From: CAVXUB01 sp963764805
Lineage (GTDB): Bacteria; Actinomycetota; Acidimicrobiia; Acidimicrobiales; Bog-793
DNA: 64,000 nucleotides
Assembly: GCA_963764805.1 (NCBI GenBank)
Contig: CAVXUB010000003.1
Coordinates: 372,001 to 436,000 of the forward strand
Direction: 5' to 3'
Shown here in pieces: positions 48,804 to 57,408 of the stretch (within the stretch, counting starts at the first letter, position 1; each line of letters opens with the position of its first letter). A program made the position numbers and the translations under genes. The notes beneath the pieces are model-generated. The model did no database searches. It was not told the origin of the DNA and worked only from the letters and a program-made list of their open reading frames with translations.

Positions 48804-49871
48804 ATGAGACTCCTCGTGACCGGCGGCGCCGGGTTCATCGGTTCGAACTTCGTGCGCTACTGGCGCCAGGCGAACCCCTCCGACGAGATAGTCGTGCTCG
48901 ATGCCCTCACCTACGCGGGCAACCGGGCGACGCTGCAGCCGCTCGAGGACGAAGGCGCGATCACGTTCGTGCACGGCGACATCTCGGACCAGCCAGCGGT
49001 GGAGAAGCTGCTGGAGAAGTCGGGGATCGACACGGTCGTCAACTTCGCCGCCGAGTCGCACAACAGCCTGGCGGTCCTCGAGCCCGCCTTGTTCTTCCGT
49101 ACGAACGTGCTGGGCACTCAGTCGCTCTGCGACGCCGCACGCCGCGTCGGTGTCGGCCGCTTCCATCACATCTCGACGTGCGAGGTCTACGGGGACCTGG
49201 CTCTCGACTCCGAGGAGTCGTTCAACGAGGAGTCGCCCTACAGGCCGCGGACCCCCTACAACGCCTCCAAGGCCGGCGGGGACCACGTCGTGCGCTCGTA
49301 CCACGAGACCTACGGCCTCCCTGTGACCATCACCAACTGCTGCAACAACTACGGGCCGTACCAGTTCCCGGAGAAGGCGATCCCCGTGTTCGCCACGCGG
49401 GCTCTGGCGGGCGAGCCGTTGCCGATCTACCAGTCGGCCGACCACAAGCGCGAGTGGCTCCACGTGGTCGATCACTGCCGAGCGGTGGATCTGGTGCTCC
49501 GGCACGGCCGGGTCGGCGAGACTTATCACGTCGGCAGTGGCAGGGAGGCGAACGTCACCGAGATAGCCGACGCCGTGCTCGCCGCCGCCTCGGCGCCGCA
49601 GTCGCTGAAGACCACGGTGCCCGATCGCCCGGGCCATGATCGTCGTTACCTGCTCGACTCCTCCAAGATCCGCAGCGAGCTCGGTTGGGAGCCGACGATC
49701 GGCTTCGAGGAGGGGCTGGCCGAGACCGTCGCCTGGTACCGAGACAACGAGAGCTGGTGGAGGCCGCTGATCGGGCGCTCGCCGGTCGTCGAGGGCTCCT
49801 GGGAGGACGCACAGCCTGCGCGCCGCCGAGGCGCGGGCGAGGGCTCGGGCGCGGCGAGGGTCAACGCCTGA
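48804..49871 (+). CDS. rfbB: dTDP-glucose 4,6-dehydratase (RmlB-like)
   Basis: A 355-residue short-chain dehydrogenase-type dehydratase. NAD motif GGAGFIG (7-13), AAESH at 82-86, Tyr152-Lys156 in PYNASKAGGDHVV, and NNYGPYQFPEKAIPVF near 190. In the TDE triad of RmlB the aspartate is replaced: the segment reads ISTCEVYGDL, with Thr125-Cys126-Glu127. The Asp is the general acid for water loss in RmlB, so activity or substrate may differ. It is followed 2 bases later by rfbD. The product class, dTDP-4-keto-6-deoxyglucose, is inferred. Confidence 0.88.
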   Translation: MRLLVTGGAGFIGSNFVRYWRQANPSDEIVVLDALTYAGNRATLQPLEDEGAITFVHGDISDQPAVEKLLEKSGIDTVVNFAAESHNSLAVLEPALFFRTNVLGTQSLCDAARRVGVGRFHHISTCEVYGDLALDSEESFNEESPYRPRTPYNASKAGGDHVVRSYHETYGLPVTITNCCNNYGPYQFPEKAIPVFATRALAGEPLPIYQSADHKREWLHVVDHCRAVDLVLRHGRVGETYHVGSGREANVTEIADAVLAAASAPQSLKTTVPDRPGHDRRYLLDSSKIRSELGWEPTIGFEEGLAETVAWYRDNESWWRPLIGRSPVVEGSWEDAQPARRRGAGEGSGAARVNA

Positions 49872-49873
49872 CC

Positions 49874-50737
49874 GTGCGCGTCCTCGTCACGGGATCTGCC
49901 GGCCAGGTCGGCCGGGAGGTGGCCGAGATCCTCTCGCAGCGCTCAGCCGCTCGACACCACTCGGCCCTCGACGTCATCGCTGCCGACCGCCGAGCCCTCG
50001 ATGTCAGCGACAGGGATGCTGTGCGCACCTGCATCGAGACGCTCGAGCCGGACCTGATCATCAACCTCGCCGCGTTCACGAACGTCGACGCCTGCGAGAC
50101 CGAGCACGACAGGGCGTTCGCGGTCAACGCTCTCGGCGCCAGGCACGTGGCGGAGTCTGCCCGCCGGGTCGATGCCCATGTCTGCTTCGTGTCGACCGAC
50201 TACGTCTTCGACGGGACGAGCGACGGCATCCCGTACACGGAGTGGGACCTGCCCAACCCGATGTCGGTCTACGGCCTGTCGAAGCTCGCCGGCGAGCGGG
50301 AGTGCCTTCCCGGCACGACGATCGTCCGCACCTCCTGGGTCTGCGGCCGGCACGGGCAGAACATCGTGAAGACGATCCTGAGGCTGATGGCCGAACCGGC
50401 GCCGCTTCGTTTCGTAGATGATCAGACGGGATGCCCGACACTCGCCGCCGACCTCGCGGTAAAGGTCGTGGATCTCGCACTGGCCCGGCGCCCCGGCCTG
50501 TTCCACGTCACCAACCAGGGAACGGCCACCTGGTTCGAGGTGGCTCGCGAGGTCGTGGCGATGGCCGGCGGCGATCCCGGACGGGTGGAGCCCACCTCCA
50601 CCGCCGAGCTCGCCCGTCCCGCCCGGCGGCCGGCCTATTCGGTGCTCGACAACGCCGCCCTGCGGATCGCCGGAGAGTCGCTGCTTTCCGATTGGCGGAC
50701 CTCGATGCGGTGTCTCGTCGAGGCGCTGACGGCGTGA
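49874..50737 (+). CDS. rfbD: dTDP-4-dehydrorhamnose reductase (RmlD-like)
   Basis: A 287-residue Rossmann reductase: VRVLVTGSAGQVGREVAEIL, DLIINLAAFTNVDACETEHD, VSTDYVFDGTSDGIPYTE and Tyr-x3-Lys in VYGLSKLAGE. It reduces the 4-keto sugar in dTDP-rhamnose synthesis. GTG 49874 was chosen because it starts directly at the dinucleotide motif two bases after the rfbB stop. No 3,5-epimerase (rfbC) is seen next to it. The stop overlaps the next gene (GTGA). Confidence 0.88.
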   Translation: MRVLVTGSAGQVGREVAEILSQRSAARHHSALDVIAADRRALDVSDRDAVRTCIETLEPDLIINLAAFTNVDACETEHDRAFAVNALGARHVAESARRVDAHVCFVSTDYVFDGTSDGIPYTEWDLPNPMSVYGLSKLAGERECLPGTTIVRTSWVCGRHGQNIVKTILRLMAEPAPLRFVDDQTGCPTLAADLAVKVVDLALARRPGLFHVTNQGTATWFEVAREVVAMAGGDPGRVEPTSTAELARPARRPAYSVLDNAALRIAGESLLSDWRTSMRCLVEALTA

Positions 50738-51657
50738 GCGACGCGCTCGACGATGTCAGCGCGGTCATCGTCAACTACAACGCCGGGTCATTCCTCGCCC
50801 GCTGCGTCGAGAGCCTGCGGCGGGCAGGGGTCTCCACCATCCTCGTCGTCGACAACCGCTCCACCGACGGCTCTCTTCGCGAACTGGCGGCCGCCGACCA
50901 GTCAGCAGGGGTCCTCGTCGCCGACCGCAACTGCGGCTACGGCGGCGGCGCCAACCGAGGAGCCGAAGGCACGTCCGGCGATCTCCTTCTCGTCTGCAAC
51001 CCGGACACCGTCGCCGAGCCGGACTCGGTGCGGGTGCTCGCCGAGGTGATGAGGCGAGACGAGTCGCTTGCCGTTGTGGGTCCACGACTGCTGTCGGAGG
51101 ACGGCACGGTCTATCCCTCCGCCCGCACCTTCCCCCGGCTCGGCGACGCGCTCGGCCACGCCTTCCTCGGGCTCGTCCGTCCGGGCAACAGGTTCAGCCG
51201 CCGCTACAAGATGCAGGACGGAAGTGTCGACCTCCTCGCCGGCGGCTACGTCGACTGGGTGTCGGGCGCGTTCTTCCTGGCGCGGCGTTCGGCTTTCGAG
51301 AAGGTGGGCGGTTTCGACGAGTCGTACTTCATGTATGCGGAGGACGTCGACCTCTGCTGGCGGCTCGGCAATGCCGGCTGGCGGGTCCGTTACGTGCCGG
51401 CGGCGGTGGTCTCGCACCTGCAAGGGGTGTCAACCCGGCGCCACCCGTACCGGATGATCGGAGCGCATCACCGGTCCCTGTGGCGTTTTGCCACCCGGTC
51501 GACAGAGGGACGGGCGCGACTCGCGCTACCGCTGATCGCGGCCGGCCTTCTGGTGAGGACGCTCCTCGCATGGCTCGACCACTTGCTCCGTGCCGGGCGC
51601 GCAGCCGGGGCGATCAGGCGCTCCGGGTGCGAAAAGGGCATCCCGGCGTCCGAGTAA
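50734..51657 (+). CDS. Family 2 glycosyltransferase (WbbL-like)
   Basis: A 307-residue GT-A glycosyltransferase. SAVIVNYNAGSFLARCVESL is the family 2 start, followed by VDNRSTDGSLREL, NPDT for nucleotide-sugar/metal binding, SGAFFLARRSAFEKVGGFDE and YAEDVDLCWRL. Position after rfbB-rfbD suggests it transfers rhamnose, as WbbL does; that is inference. The GTG at 50734 overlaps the rfbD stop. The C-terminal 60 residues include a hydrophobic stretch (about 260-280) that may hold it at the membrane. Confidence 0.85.
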   Translation: MSDALDDVSAVIVNYNAGSFLARCVESLRRAGVSTILVVDNRSTDGSLRELAAADQSAGVLVADRNCGYGGGANRGAEGTSGDLLLVCNPDTVAEPDSVRVLAEVMRRDESLAVVGPRLLSEDGTVYPSARTFPRLGDALGHAFLGLVRPGNRFSRRYKMQDGSVDLLAGGYVDWVSGAFFLARRSAFEKVGGFDESYFMYAEDVDLCWRLGNAGWRVRYVPAAVVSHLQGVSTRRHPYRMIGAHHRSLWRFATRSTEGRARLALPLIAAGLLVRTLLAWLDHLLRAGRAAGAIRRSGCEKGIPASE

Positions 51658-51660
51658 GGT
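51655..51660 (+). promoter_or_regulatory. -10 box TAAGGT, leaderless type
   Basis: TAAGGT lies 9 nt before the ATG at 51670, overlapping the stop of the preceding glycosyltransferase gene. Confidence 0.4.
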
Positions 51661-51669
51661 GTACAGGCC

Positions 51670-52494
51670 ATGCCACAGGGATCTCTCGGTAAGAAGGTCG
51701 CGCGCGCCGCTTCGTCGGGCGGCAATCGCAGCCACCGCGGCCGCCGGCCGATGGGCTGGTACGCGTCCCTGGTGGTGATCGTCCTCGCCGGCTCCGCCCT
51801 CATCGGCTACAGCCGGTACGAGGCTGTGCAGGCCGCCAGCACGAGCACCACCGGCGCCACTACGACGACGCTGATCCCGCCGGGCGGTTGGCACACCGCC
51901 CTCGCTTTCGACATCTGCGGCAAGCAGACCCTGCTGCCGGCCAACTCCAACAAGACGGCACCTGACATCTCTACCGACGGTTCGGGAATAGTCAGCATCG
52001 ACCCGAGCGGCGTCACCTCCAGGTCGGCCGCCAACGAACCGACGCTCGCCAACTTCGTGCGCCAGTACCAGCCGAAGCTGACGCTCACCGCCGACGAGAT
52101 AAGGCTTCCCGGCAACGGGCAGCCGTTGTACAAGAACGGCGCGCCCTGCGAGGGCAAGCCGGGCGAGGTGCAGCTCGGGCTCTGGTCGAACGTCTCGGCC
52201 CCGTCGCCGTCCGTGAAGTCCGGCAGCGCCGCCCTTGACGTCGGCTTCGCCAACGGGCAGATGATCACCATCGCCTTCCTCCCGCGCGGTGCCAGCGTTC
52301 CCGCCCCGCCCCCCTCGGTGCAGAAGGCGCTGCTCGACATCATCTCGCCGCCCGCCACCACGACGACGGTGCCGAAGCCCACCACGACCCTCAAGGGCAA
52401 GGGCAGCACCACGACCACCAAGCCCGCCGCGACCACGACAACTTCGGGGTCTGGCACGACCACCACCACTGCTCGGCCGACGACGACCACGTGA
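51670..52494 (+). CDS. Membrane-anchored extracytoplasmic protein with Thr-rich tail
   Basis: A 274-residue protein: a basic head (1-30), one transmembrane helix (about 32-48), a Thr-rich linker, and a compact domain with two cysteines (FDICGKQTLLPANSN and NGAPCEGKPGEVQLGLWS). The last 55 residues are almost only Thr, Pro, Ser, Lys and Gly and would cross the cell wall. It lies between a glycosyltransferase and a nucleotidyltransferase gene, so it may be an envelope protein of the polysaccharide cluster. I do not recognise the domain. Confidence 0.7.
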   Translation: MPQGSLGKKVARAASSGGNRSHRGRRPMGWYASLVVIVLAGSALIGYSRYEAVQAASTSTTGATTTTLIPPGGWHTALAFDICGKQTLLPANSNKTAPDISTDGSGIVSIDPSGVTSRSAANEPTLANFVRQYQPKLTLTADEIRLPGNGQPLYKNGAPCEGKPGEVQLGLWSNVSAPSPSVKSGSAALDVGFANGQMITIAFLPRGASVPAPPPSVQKALLDIISPPATTTTVPKPTTTLKGKGSTTTTKPAATTTTSGSGTTTTTARPTTTT

Positions 52495-52526
52495 CGTCCG
52501 CCTGGCGTTGAGTGGGGAGGAGCCTG

Positions 52527-53624
52527 ATGCGGGCGATAGTGCTGGTGGGGGGCGAGGGCACGCGGCTCCGCCCGCTCACGTTCGCCGCTCCCAAGCAGAT
52601 GCTCCCGATCGTCGAGCAACCGATGATCGTGCGGGTGCTGGCCGCGCTCGCCGCCCATGGGATCGACGAGGCCGTGCTCTCCCTCGGGTACAGGCCAGAC
52701 GACTTCATCGCCGCCTTCCCGGACCGCAAGGCTGCGGGGATCGACATCACCTTCGTGGTCGAGAAGACGCTCCTCGACACGGCCGGCGCCATCCGCTACG
52801 CGGCCCGGCAAGCTGCTGTCGACGAGACGTTCCTCGTCGTCAACGGCGATGTGCTGAGCGATATCGACCTGACGGCGCAGCTCGCTTTCCACCGACTGCG
52901 GGGAGGTGAGGCGACGATCGCCCTCACTCCTGTGGAGGACCCCTCCGCCTTCGGCGTGGTCCCGACCGACGAAGACGGACGCGTCACCGCATTCATAGAG
53001 AAGCCCCCACCCGAGACCGCCCCCACCAATCTCATCAACGCCGGCGCATACATCCTGGAGCCGTCAGTGGTGGAGAGGATCCCGGACGGCAGGCGAGTCT
53101 CGATCGAGCGGGAGACCTTTCCGGAGCTGGTAGCCGACGGCGCTCTCTATGCCCTCGCCTCCGACGCCTACTGGCTCGACACCGGCACTCCGGCCAAGTA
53201 CGTGGAGGCCTGCCTCGACATCGTCTGGGGGAAGCGGACGGGCCCCGCGGCGACCATGCGCGTGCCTCTCGACCCGAAGGGGTACCGGATCGCCCACGAC
53301 GCTCGCTGCCTCGGCGACGTCGACGAGGACTCCTACATCGGCAGCGGCGCCGTGATCGACCGGGACGCCGTCGTGCGGGGAGCTGTCGTGGAGGGAGGCT
53401 CTCACATGCGGTCCGACGCCCGGGCGCAGGACTCGGTGCTGCTGGCGGGCTGTGTGGTGGGCGAGGAGACGCTGATCGAGGACTCGATCATCGGTCCCGG
53501 GGCCCGCATCGGCGAGAACTGCATGCTCACCGGCGGCACGGTCATCGGTTGGGGGGCCGAGGTGCCGGCGGACACGGTCCTCGACGGGGGGCGGCTGCCG
53601 TCCGTGCAGGGGTTCGTGCGATGA
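52527..53624 (+). CDS. Sugar-1-phosphate nucleotidyltransferase (GDP-mannose pyrophosphorylase-like)
   Basis: A 365-residue protein. The N-terminal nucleotidyltransferase domain has GGEGTRLRPLTFAAPKQMLP (signature GGxGTRLRPLT..PKxxxP), VNGDVLSDIDL (metal-binding Asp) and EKPPPETAPTNLINAGAYIL. A C-terminal left-handed beta-helix follows, with AVIDRDAVVRGAVVEGGSHM and GCVVGEETLIEDSIIGPGAR. This architecture fits mannose-1-phosphate guanylyltransferase or related glucose-1-phosphate enzymes; the exact sugar and nucleotide cannot be fixed. GGGGAGGAG precedes the ATG. The next gene overlaps by ATGA. Confidence 0.87.
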   Translation: MRAIVLVGGEGTRLRPLTFAAPKQMLPIVEQPMIVRVLAALAAHGIDEAVLSLGYRPDDFIAAFPDRKAAGIDITFVVEKTLLDTAGAIRYAARQAAVDETFLVVNGDVLSDIDLTAQLAFHRLRGGEATIALTPVEDPSAFGVVPTDEDGRVTAFIEKPPPETAPTNLINAGAYILEPSVVERIPDGRRVSIERETFPELVADGALYALASDAYWLDTGTPAKYVEACLDIVWGKRTGPAATMRVPLDPKGYRIAHDARCLGDVDEDSYIGSGAVIDRDAVVRGAVVEGGSHMRSDARAQDSVLLAGCVVGEETLIEDSIIGPGARIGENCMLTGGTVIGWGAEVPADTVLDGGRLPSVQGFVR

Positions 53625-54586
53625 GGACGCTCGTCACGGGAGGAGCGGGCTTCATCGGCTCCACGCTCGTGGACAGGCTGCTCGCAGAGGGCCACGAGGT
53701 CGACGTCGTCGACGACCTCTCGTCGGGATCGATCGCCAACCTCGCCGACGCCCGGGCCTCCGGTGGCGAGGTCCGCTTCCATCACCTCGACATCCGGGCT
53801 CCCGAGCTCGTCGAGCTGATGGCGCGTCGCCGGCCGGAGGTCGTCTTCCACCTGGCCGCCCAGGCCGACGTCCGGGTCTCGGTGGAGCGCCCGGTGTTCG
53901 ATGCCGACGTCAACATCGTCGGCAGCCTGCAGGTGCTGGAGGGCGCCCGGGCCGCGTCTTCGCGGCGGGTCGTGTTCGCAGCGAGCGGGGGGACCCTCTA
54001 CGGCGAGCCGGACCCGAGCGACCTGCCGGCACGCGAGACGTTGCCGCACAAGCCGCTGTCGCCCTACGGGGTGTCGAAGAAGTGCGTCATCGACTACCTC
54101 GCCTCCTACCGCGAGCTCCATGCGCTCGAGTTCACCGCCCTCGCCCTGGCGAACGTCTACGGTCCGCGCCAGGACCCGCACGGGGAGGCGGGCGTGGTGG
54201 CGATCTTCGCCGGCAACCTCGTCGATGGAAGGCCGTCGACCATCTTCGGCGACGGTGAGCAGACGAGAGACTTCGTCTACGTGGACGACGTCGTCGACGC
54301 CTTCTCGCGGGCGGCAGGCAAGGGCGGCGGCCTGGTGCTGAACATCGGCACCGGGCACGAGACGTCGGTGAACGAGCTCTACCGGATGATGGCGGAGGTA
54401 TCGGGCAGTGACCTGGCGGCGGTGCGCTCACCGGCGCGCCCGGGTGAGGTGGCGAGAAGCTCGCTCGATCCCGGGCGAGCGGCCATCCACCTCGGCTGGA
54501 AGCCATGGACCGATCTTCGGGCGGGCACGTCGGCAGTCATCGGGTACTTCCGCTCGCAGGGCGGCGGCACGACGGCACGCCGATGA
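53621..54586 (+). CDS. NAD-dependent sugar epimerase (GalE-like)
   Basis: A 321-residue extended short-chain dehydrogenase. MRTLVTGGAGFIGSTLVDRL is the NAD-binding start, then VVFHLAAQADVRVSVERPVF, ASGGTLYGEPDP with the catalytic Ser, and Tyr-x3-Lys in SPYGVSKKCVIDYL, then NVYGPRQDPHGEAG and DFVYVDDVVDAF. It probably interconverts UDP-glucose and UDP-galactose or a related pair. The ATG at 53621 overlaps the upstream stop, and its own stop overlaps cofD (ATGA). The stop/start chain of five genes here points to one transcript. Confidence 0.87.
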   Translation: MRTLVTGGAGFIGSTLVDRLLAEGHEVDVVDDLSSGSIANLADARASGGEVRFHHLDIRAPELVELMARRRPEVVFHLAAQADVRVSVERPVFDADVNIVGSLQVLEGARAASSRRVVFAASGGTLYGEPDPSDLPARETLPHKPLSPYGVSKKCVIDYLASYRELHALEFTALALANVYGPRQDPHGEAGVVAIFAGNLVDGRPSTIFGDGEQTRDFVYVDDVVDAFSRAAGKGGGLVLNIGTGHETSVNELYRMMAEVSGSDLAAVRSPARPGEVARSSLDPGRAAIHLGWKPWTDLRAGTSAVIGYFRSQGGGTTARR

Positions 54587-55530
54587 TCGCCGTGCTCTCG
54601 GGCGGGGTCGGGGCGGCTCGCTTCCTCTCCGGCCTGCTGCAGGTGGTCGATCCTTCAGAGGTCACGGCGATCGTGAACACCGGCGACGACACCGATCTGC
54701 ACGGCCTGGCGATCAGCCCCGATCTCGACACGATCACCTACACCCTGGCGGGAGCGGTCGACGAGGAGCGGGGCTGGGGGCTGCGGGGCGAGACCTGGAC
54801 CGCTATGGAGTCGCTCGAGCGTTACGGAGGCACGACCTGGTTCCGCCTCGGCGACCGGGATCTCGCCACCCACCTCTACCGCACCGGCAGGCTGCGCGAA
54901 GGAGCGCCGCTCTCGCAGGTCACGGCCGAGCTCGCCGCGGCCTGGGGGCTCCGCCTGCGCCTCCTCCCGATGAGCGACGACCCGGTGCGCACCCGCCTGC
55001 TGCTGGTGCCTCCGTCGCCGGACGCTGATGCCGTCGAGATCTCGTTCCAGGAGTACTTCGTGAAGTTGAGGCACGACGTGCCGGTGGCGGCGGTGCGTTT
55101 CGAAGGTGCGGAGGCCGCGGCGCCGGGGCCGGGGGTCCTCGAGGCCCTGGAGGAGGCGGAGACGATCGTCATCGCCCCCTCGAACCCCGTCGTCTCGATC
55201 GGTCCGGTGCTGGCGGTGAAGGGCGTGCTCGACGTGCTCGTCCGCCGCCGCCGGCAGGTCGTCGCCATCTCGCCGATCGTCGCCGGCGCGGCACTGAAGG
55301 GACCCGCCGACCGGCTGCTGGCAGAGCTCGGCGGGGAGGCGTCGGTCGCCGGGGTGGCACGCTGGCACTCGCCCCATGCCGGCACCCTCGTGTTCGACCA
55401 GCTCGACGCCGAGATGTCCGGCGCGGTGCGGCAAGCCGGCATGCGGCCCGTGGTCACCGACACGGTGATGAGGACCCCGGAGATCGCTGCAGCGCTCGCC
55501 CGCACCGTGCTGGCCTCGCGGCCAGCCTGA
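54583..55530 (+). CDS. cofD: 2-phospho-L-lactate transferase (F420 biosynthesis)
   Basis: A 315-residue CofD/FbiA, which transfers the phospho-lactyl (or phosphoenolpyruvyl) group onto Fo to make the F420 backbone. LSGGVGAARFLSGL is the family start, then VNTGDDTDLHGLAISPDLDT, GLRGETWTAMESL, WFRLGDRDLATHLYRTG and the C-terminal IAPSNPVVSIGPVLAV. It is coupled by ATGA to the epimerase gene and followed 15 bases later by cofE. Its presence marks an F420-producing organism. Confidence 0.93.
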   Translation: MIAVLSGGVGAARFLSGLLQVVDPSEVTAIVNTGDDTDLHGLAISPDLDTITYTLAGAVDEERGWGLRGETWTAMESLERYGGTTWFRLGDRDLATHLYRTGRLREGAPLSQVTAELAAAWGLRLRLLPMSDDPVRTRLLLVPPSPDADAVEISFQEYFVKLRHDVPVAAVRFEGAEAAAPGPGVLEALEEAETIVIAPSNPVVSIGPVLAVKGVLDVLVRRRRQVVAISPIVAGAALKGPADRLLAELGGEASVAGVARWHSPHAGTLVFDQLDAEMSGAVRQAGMRPVVTDTVMRTPEIAAALARTVLASRPA

Positions 55531-55545
55531 GGCGAGACTTCCGGC

Positions 55546-56253
55546 ATGACCTTCTCGCACCCGTTGCTGATCAGGGGGATCGTCGGGATGCCCGAGGTCA
55601 CCCCCGGCGACGTCCTCGCCGAGCTGATCGTGGCTCATGCGGAGCTTGTCGACGGGGATGTGCTGGTGGTCACGCAGAAGATCGTGTCGAAGTCGGAGGG
55701 GCGGATCGTCGAGGTCGACCCGGACGATCCGGATGCGAAGAGACGCCTCGCCGAGCAGGAAGCCGTGCGCGTGCTCCGCCGCCGCGGGGAGCTGGTGGTG
55801 ACCGAGACGCGGCACGGCTTCATATGCGCCAACTCCGGCGTCGACCTGTCGAACGTGAACAAGGGCCGCGCAGCTCTCCTTCCCACCGACCCCGACCGCT
55901 CGGCTCGCCGCATCCGCGACGGGATCAGGGCCCGGGCGGGCGTCGAGGTCGGGGTCATCGTCTCCGACACCTTCGGCCGTCCGTGGCGCCGGGGTCTGAC
56001 CGACGTGGCGATCGGCGTCGCCGGGATCGCGGCGATCGTCGACTTGCGGGGCACCGAGGACGCGCTGGGGCGAGAGCTCGTCGCTACCGAGGTGTGCGTG
56101 GCGGACGAGCTCGCCTCCGCAGCCGAGCTGGTGATGGGCAAGTCGGCCTCGATCCCGGTGGCGGTGATCCGGGGCGTCGACAGCGGATGGTTCCGTGAGT
56201 CCTCGATAGCCGGCGAGGTGGTGCGCCCAGCCGCCGAAGACCTGTTCCGTTGA
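55546..56253 (+). CDS. cofE: Coenzyme F420:L-glutamate ligase (CofE)
   Basis: A 235-residue CofE that adds glutamates to F420-0. LVVTQKIVSKSEGRIVEV, TRHGFICANSGVDLSNVN and VSDTFGRPWRRGLTDVAIGV are family segments. In mycobacterial FbiB this domain is fused to an FMN/nitroreductase domain; here it stands alone, so the final reduction or Glu-addition partner must be elsewhere. It lies directly after cofD. The stop overlaps the next glycosyltransferase start (TTGA at 56250-56253). Confidence 0.93.
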   Translation: MTFSHPLLIRGIVGMPEVTPGDVLAELIVAHAELVDGDVLVVTQKIVSKSEGRIVEVDPDDPDAKRRLAEQEAVRVLRRRGELVVTETRHGFICANSGVDLSNVNKGRAALLPTDPDRSARRIRDGIRARAGVEVGVIVSDTFGRPWRRGLTDVAIGVAGIAAIVDLRGTEDALGRELVATEVCVADELASAAELVMGKSASIPVAVIRGVDSGWFRESSIAGEVVRPAAEDLFR

Positions 56254-57408
56254 CGGCGGGTGCCGGCGCGCTCGACGTGGCCCTCGACGCCACTCCGTTG
56301 CTCGGGGCGCGCACAGGGGTCGGCCAGTTCTGCGCCGGCGCGCTGGCCGGACTGGCGCGGCGCGATGACATGCGGGTCGCCGCCTTCGCCGTCAGCTGGC
56401 GCCGGCGGCACGGGATCGTCGGCGAACTGCCGGAGGGGGTGAGGGCGGTTGACAGGCCGATCCCCGCCCGTCCGGTACATCTCGCCTGGCGGCTGTCGCA
56501 CTACCCGCCGGTCGAGTTGTTCACGGGGCCGCTCGACGTCGTGCACGGGACCAACTTCGTCGTCCCGCCGACACGGCGCGCGAGCACGCGTGGTGACCGT
56601 GCACGACCTGACAGCCGTCCGCTTCCCGGAGCTGTGCGACCGCTCCTCACTCGCCTTCCCGGCTCTCGTGAGGCGGGCCGTTGCGGATGGCGCGTGGGTG
56701 CACACGCCGTCGCGTTTCGTGGCGGAGGAGGTGGTGGCGCACTTCGGCGCCGCGCCCGAGCGTGTGCGGGCCGTGCCGCACGGGGTGCCAGAGGTGCAGG
56801 AGTCGGCCGATCCTTCGGTACGAGGTCTGCTCCGGCAACCTGCGGCGCAACTCGTGCCGCCGGGTCCATACATACTCGCCGTCGGCACCGTTGAACCGAG
56901 GAAGGACTTCCCGCTCCTCGTTCGTGCCTTCGACGCCCTCGCAGGCTCGCGTCCCGATCTCCGGCTGCTCGTCGTCGGCCGGGACGGATGGGGCGCAGAG
57001 GCGTTCGACAAGAGCGTCGAGGGATCGGCCTTCCGCGATCGGATCTGGCGTCGTGGGTACGTCACCGCTCCGGACCGCGTCGCTCTCATGGCCGCCGCCC
57101 GTGTCTATTGCTACCCCTCCCTGTACGAGGGCTTCGGCTTGCCCCCGCTGGAGGCGATGGCGCTCGGGGTGCCGGTCGTGGCGACGAGCGCAGGCGCCGT
57201 GCCCGAAGTGGTGGGGGAGGCCGCCGAGCTCGTCCCCCCGGGGGACGCCGATGCCTTGGCGGCGGCGTTGCAGCGGGTCCTCGAGGACGACGAGCGGCGC
57301 AGCTACCTGGTGAAAGCAGGGACTGAGCGTGCCGCCGAGTACACCTGGGAGAGGACGGCGGCCGGGTTGGCCGAGCTCTACGGCATGGCCAAGGCGGACC
57401 GTTCATGA
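56250..57408 (+). CDS. Family 4 glycosyltransferase (apparent frameshift)
   Basis: A GT-B glycosyltransferase of about 385 residues. The TTG start (TTGA overlap with cofE) opens LDVALDATPLLGARTGVGQF, and the frame runs to DVVHGTNFVVPPTRR near 56575. The next frame continues ARVVTVHDLTAVRFPELCDR, ILAVGTVEPRKDFPLLVRAF, LVVGRDGWGAEAF and SLYEGFGLPPLEAMALGVPV, the donor-binding EX7E region. One extra G near 56580 explains the break. It is the first of three tandem GT4 genes and probably builds the polysaccharide chain. The donor sugar is unknown. Confidence 0.87.
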
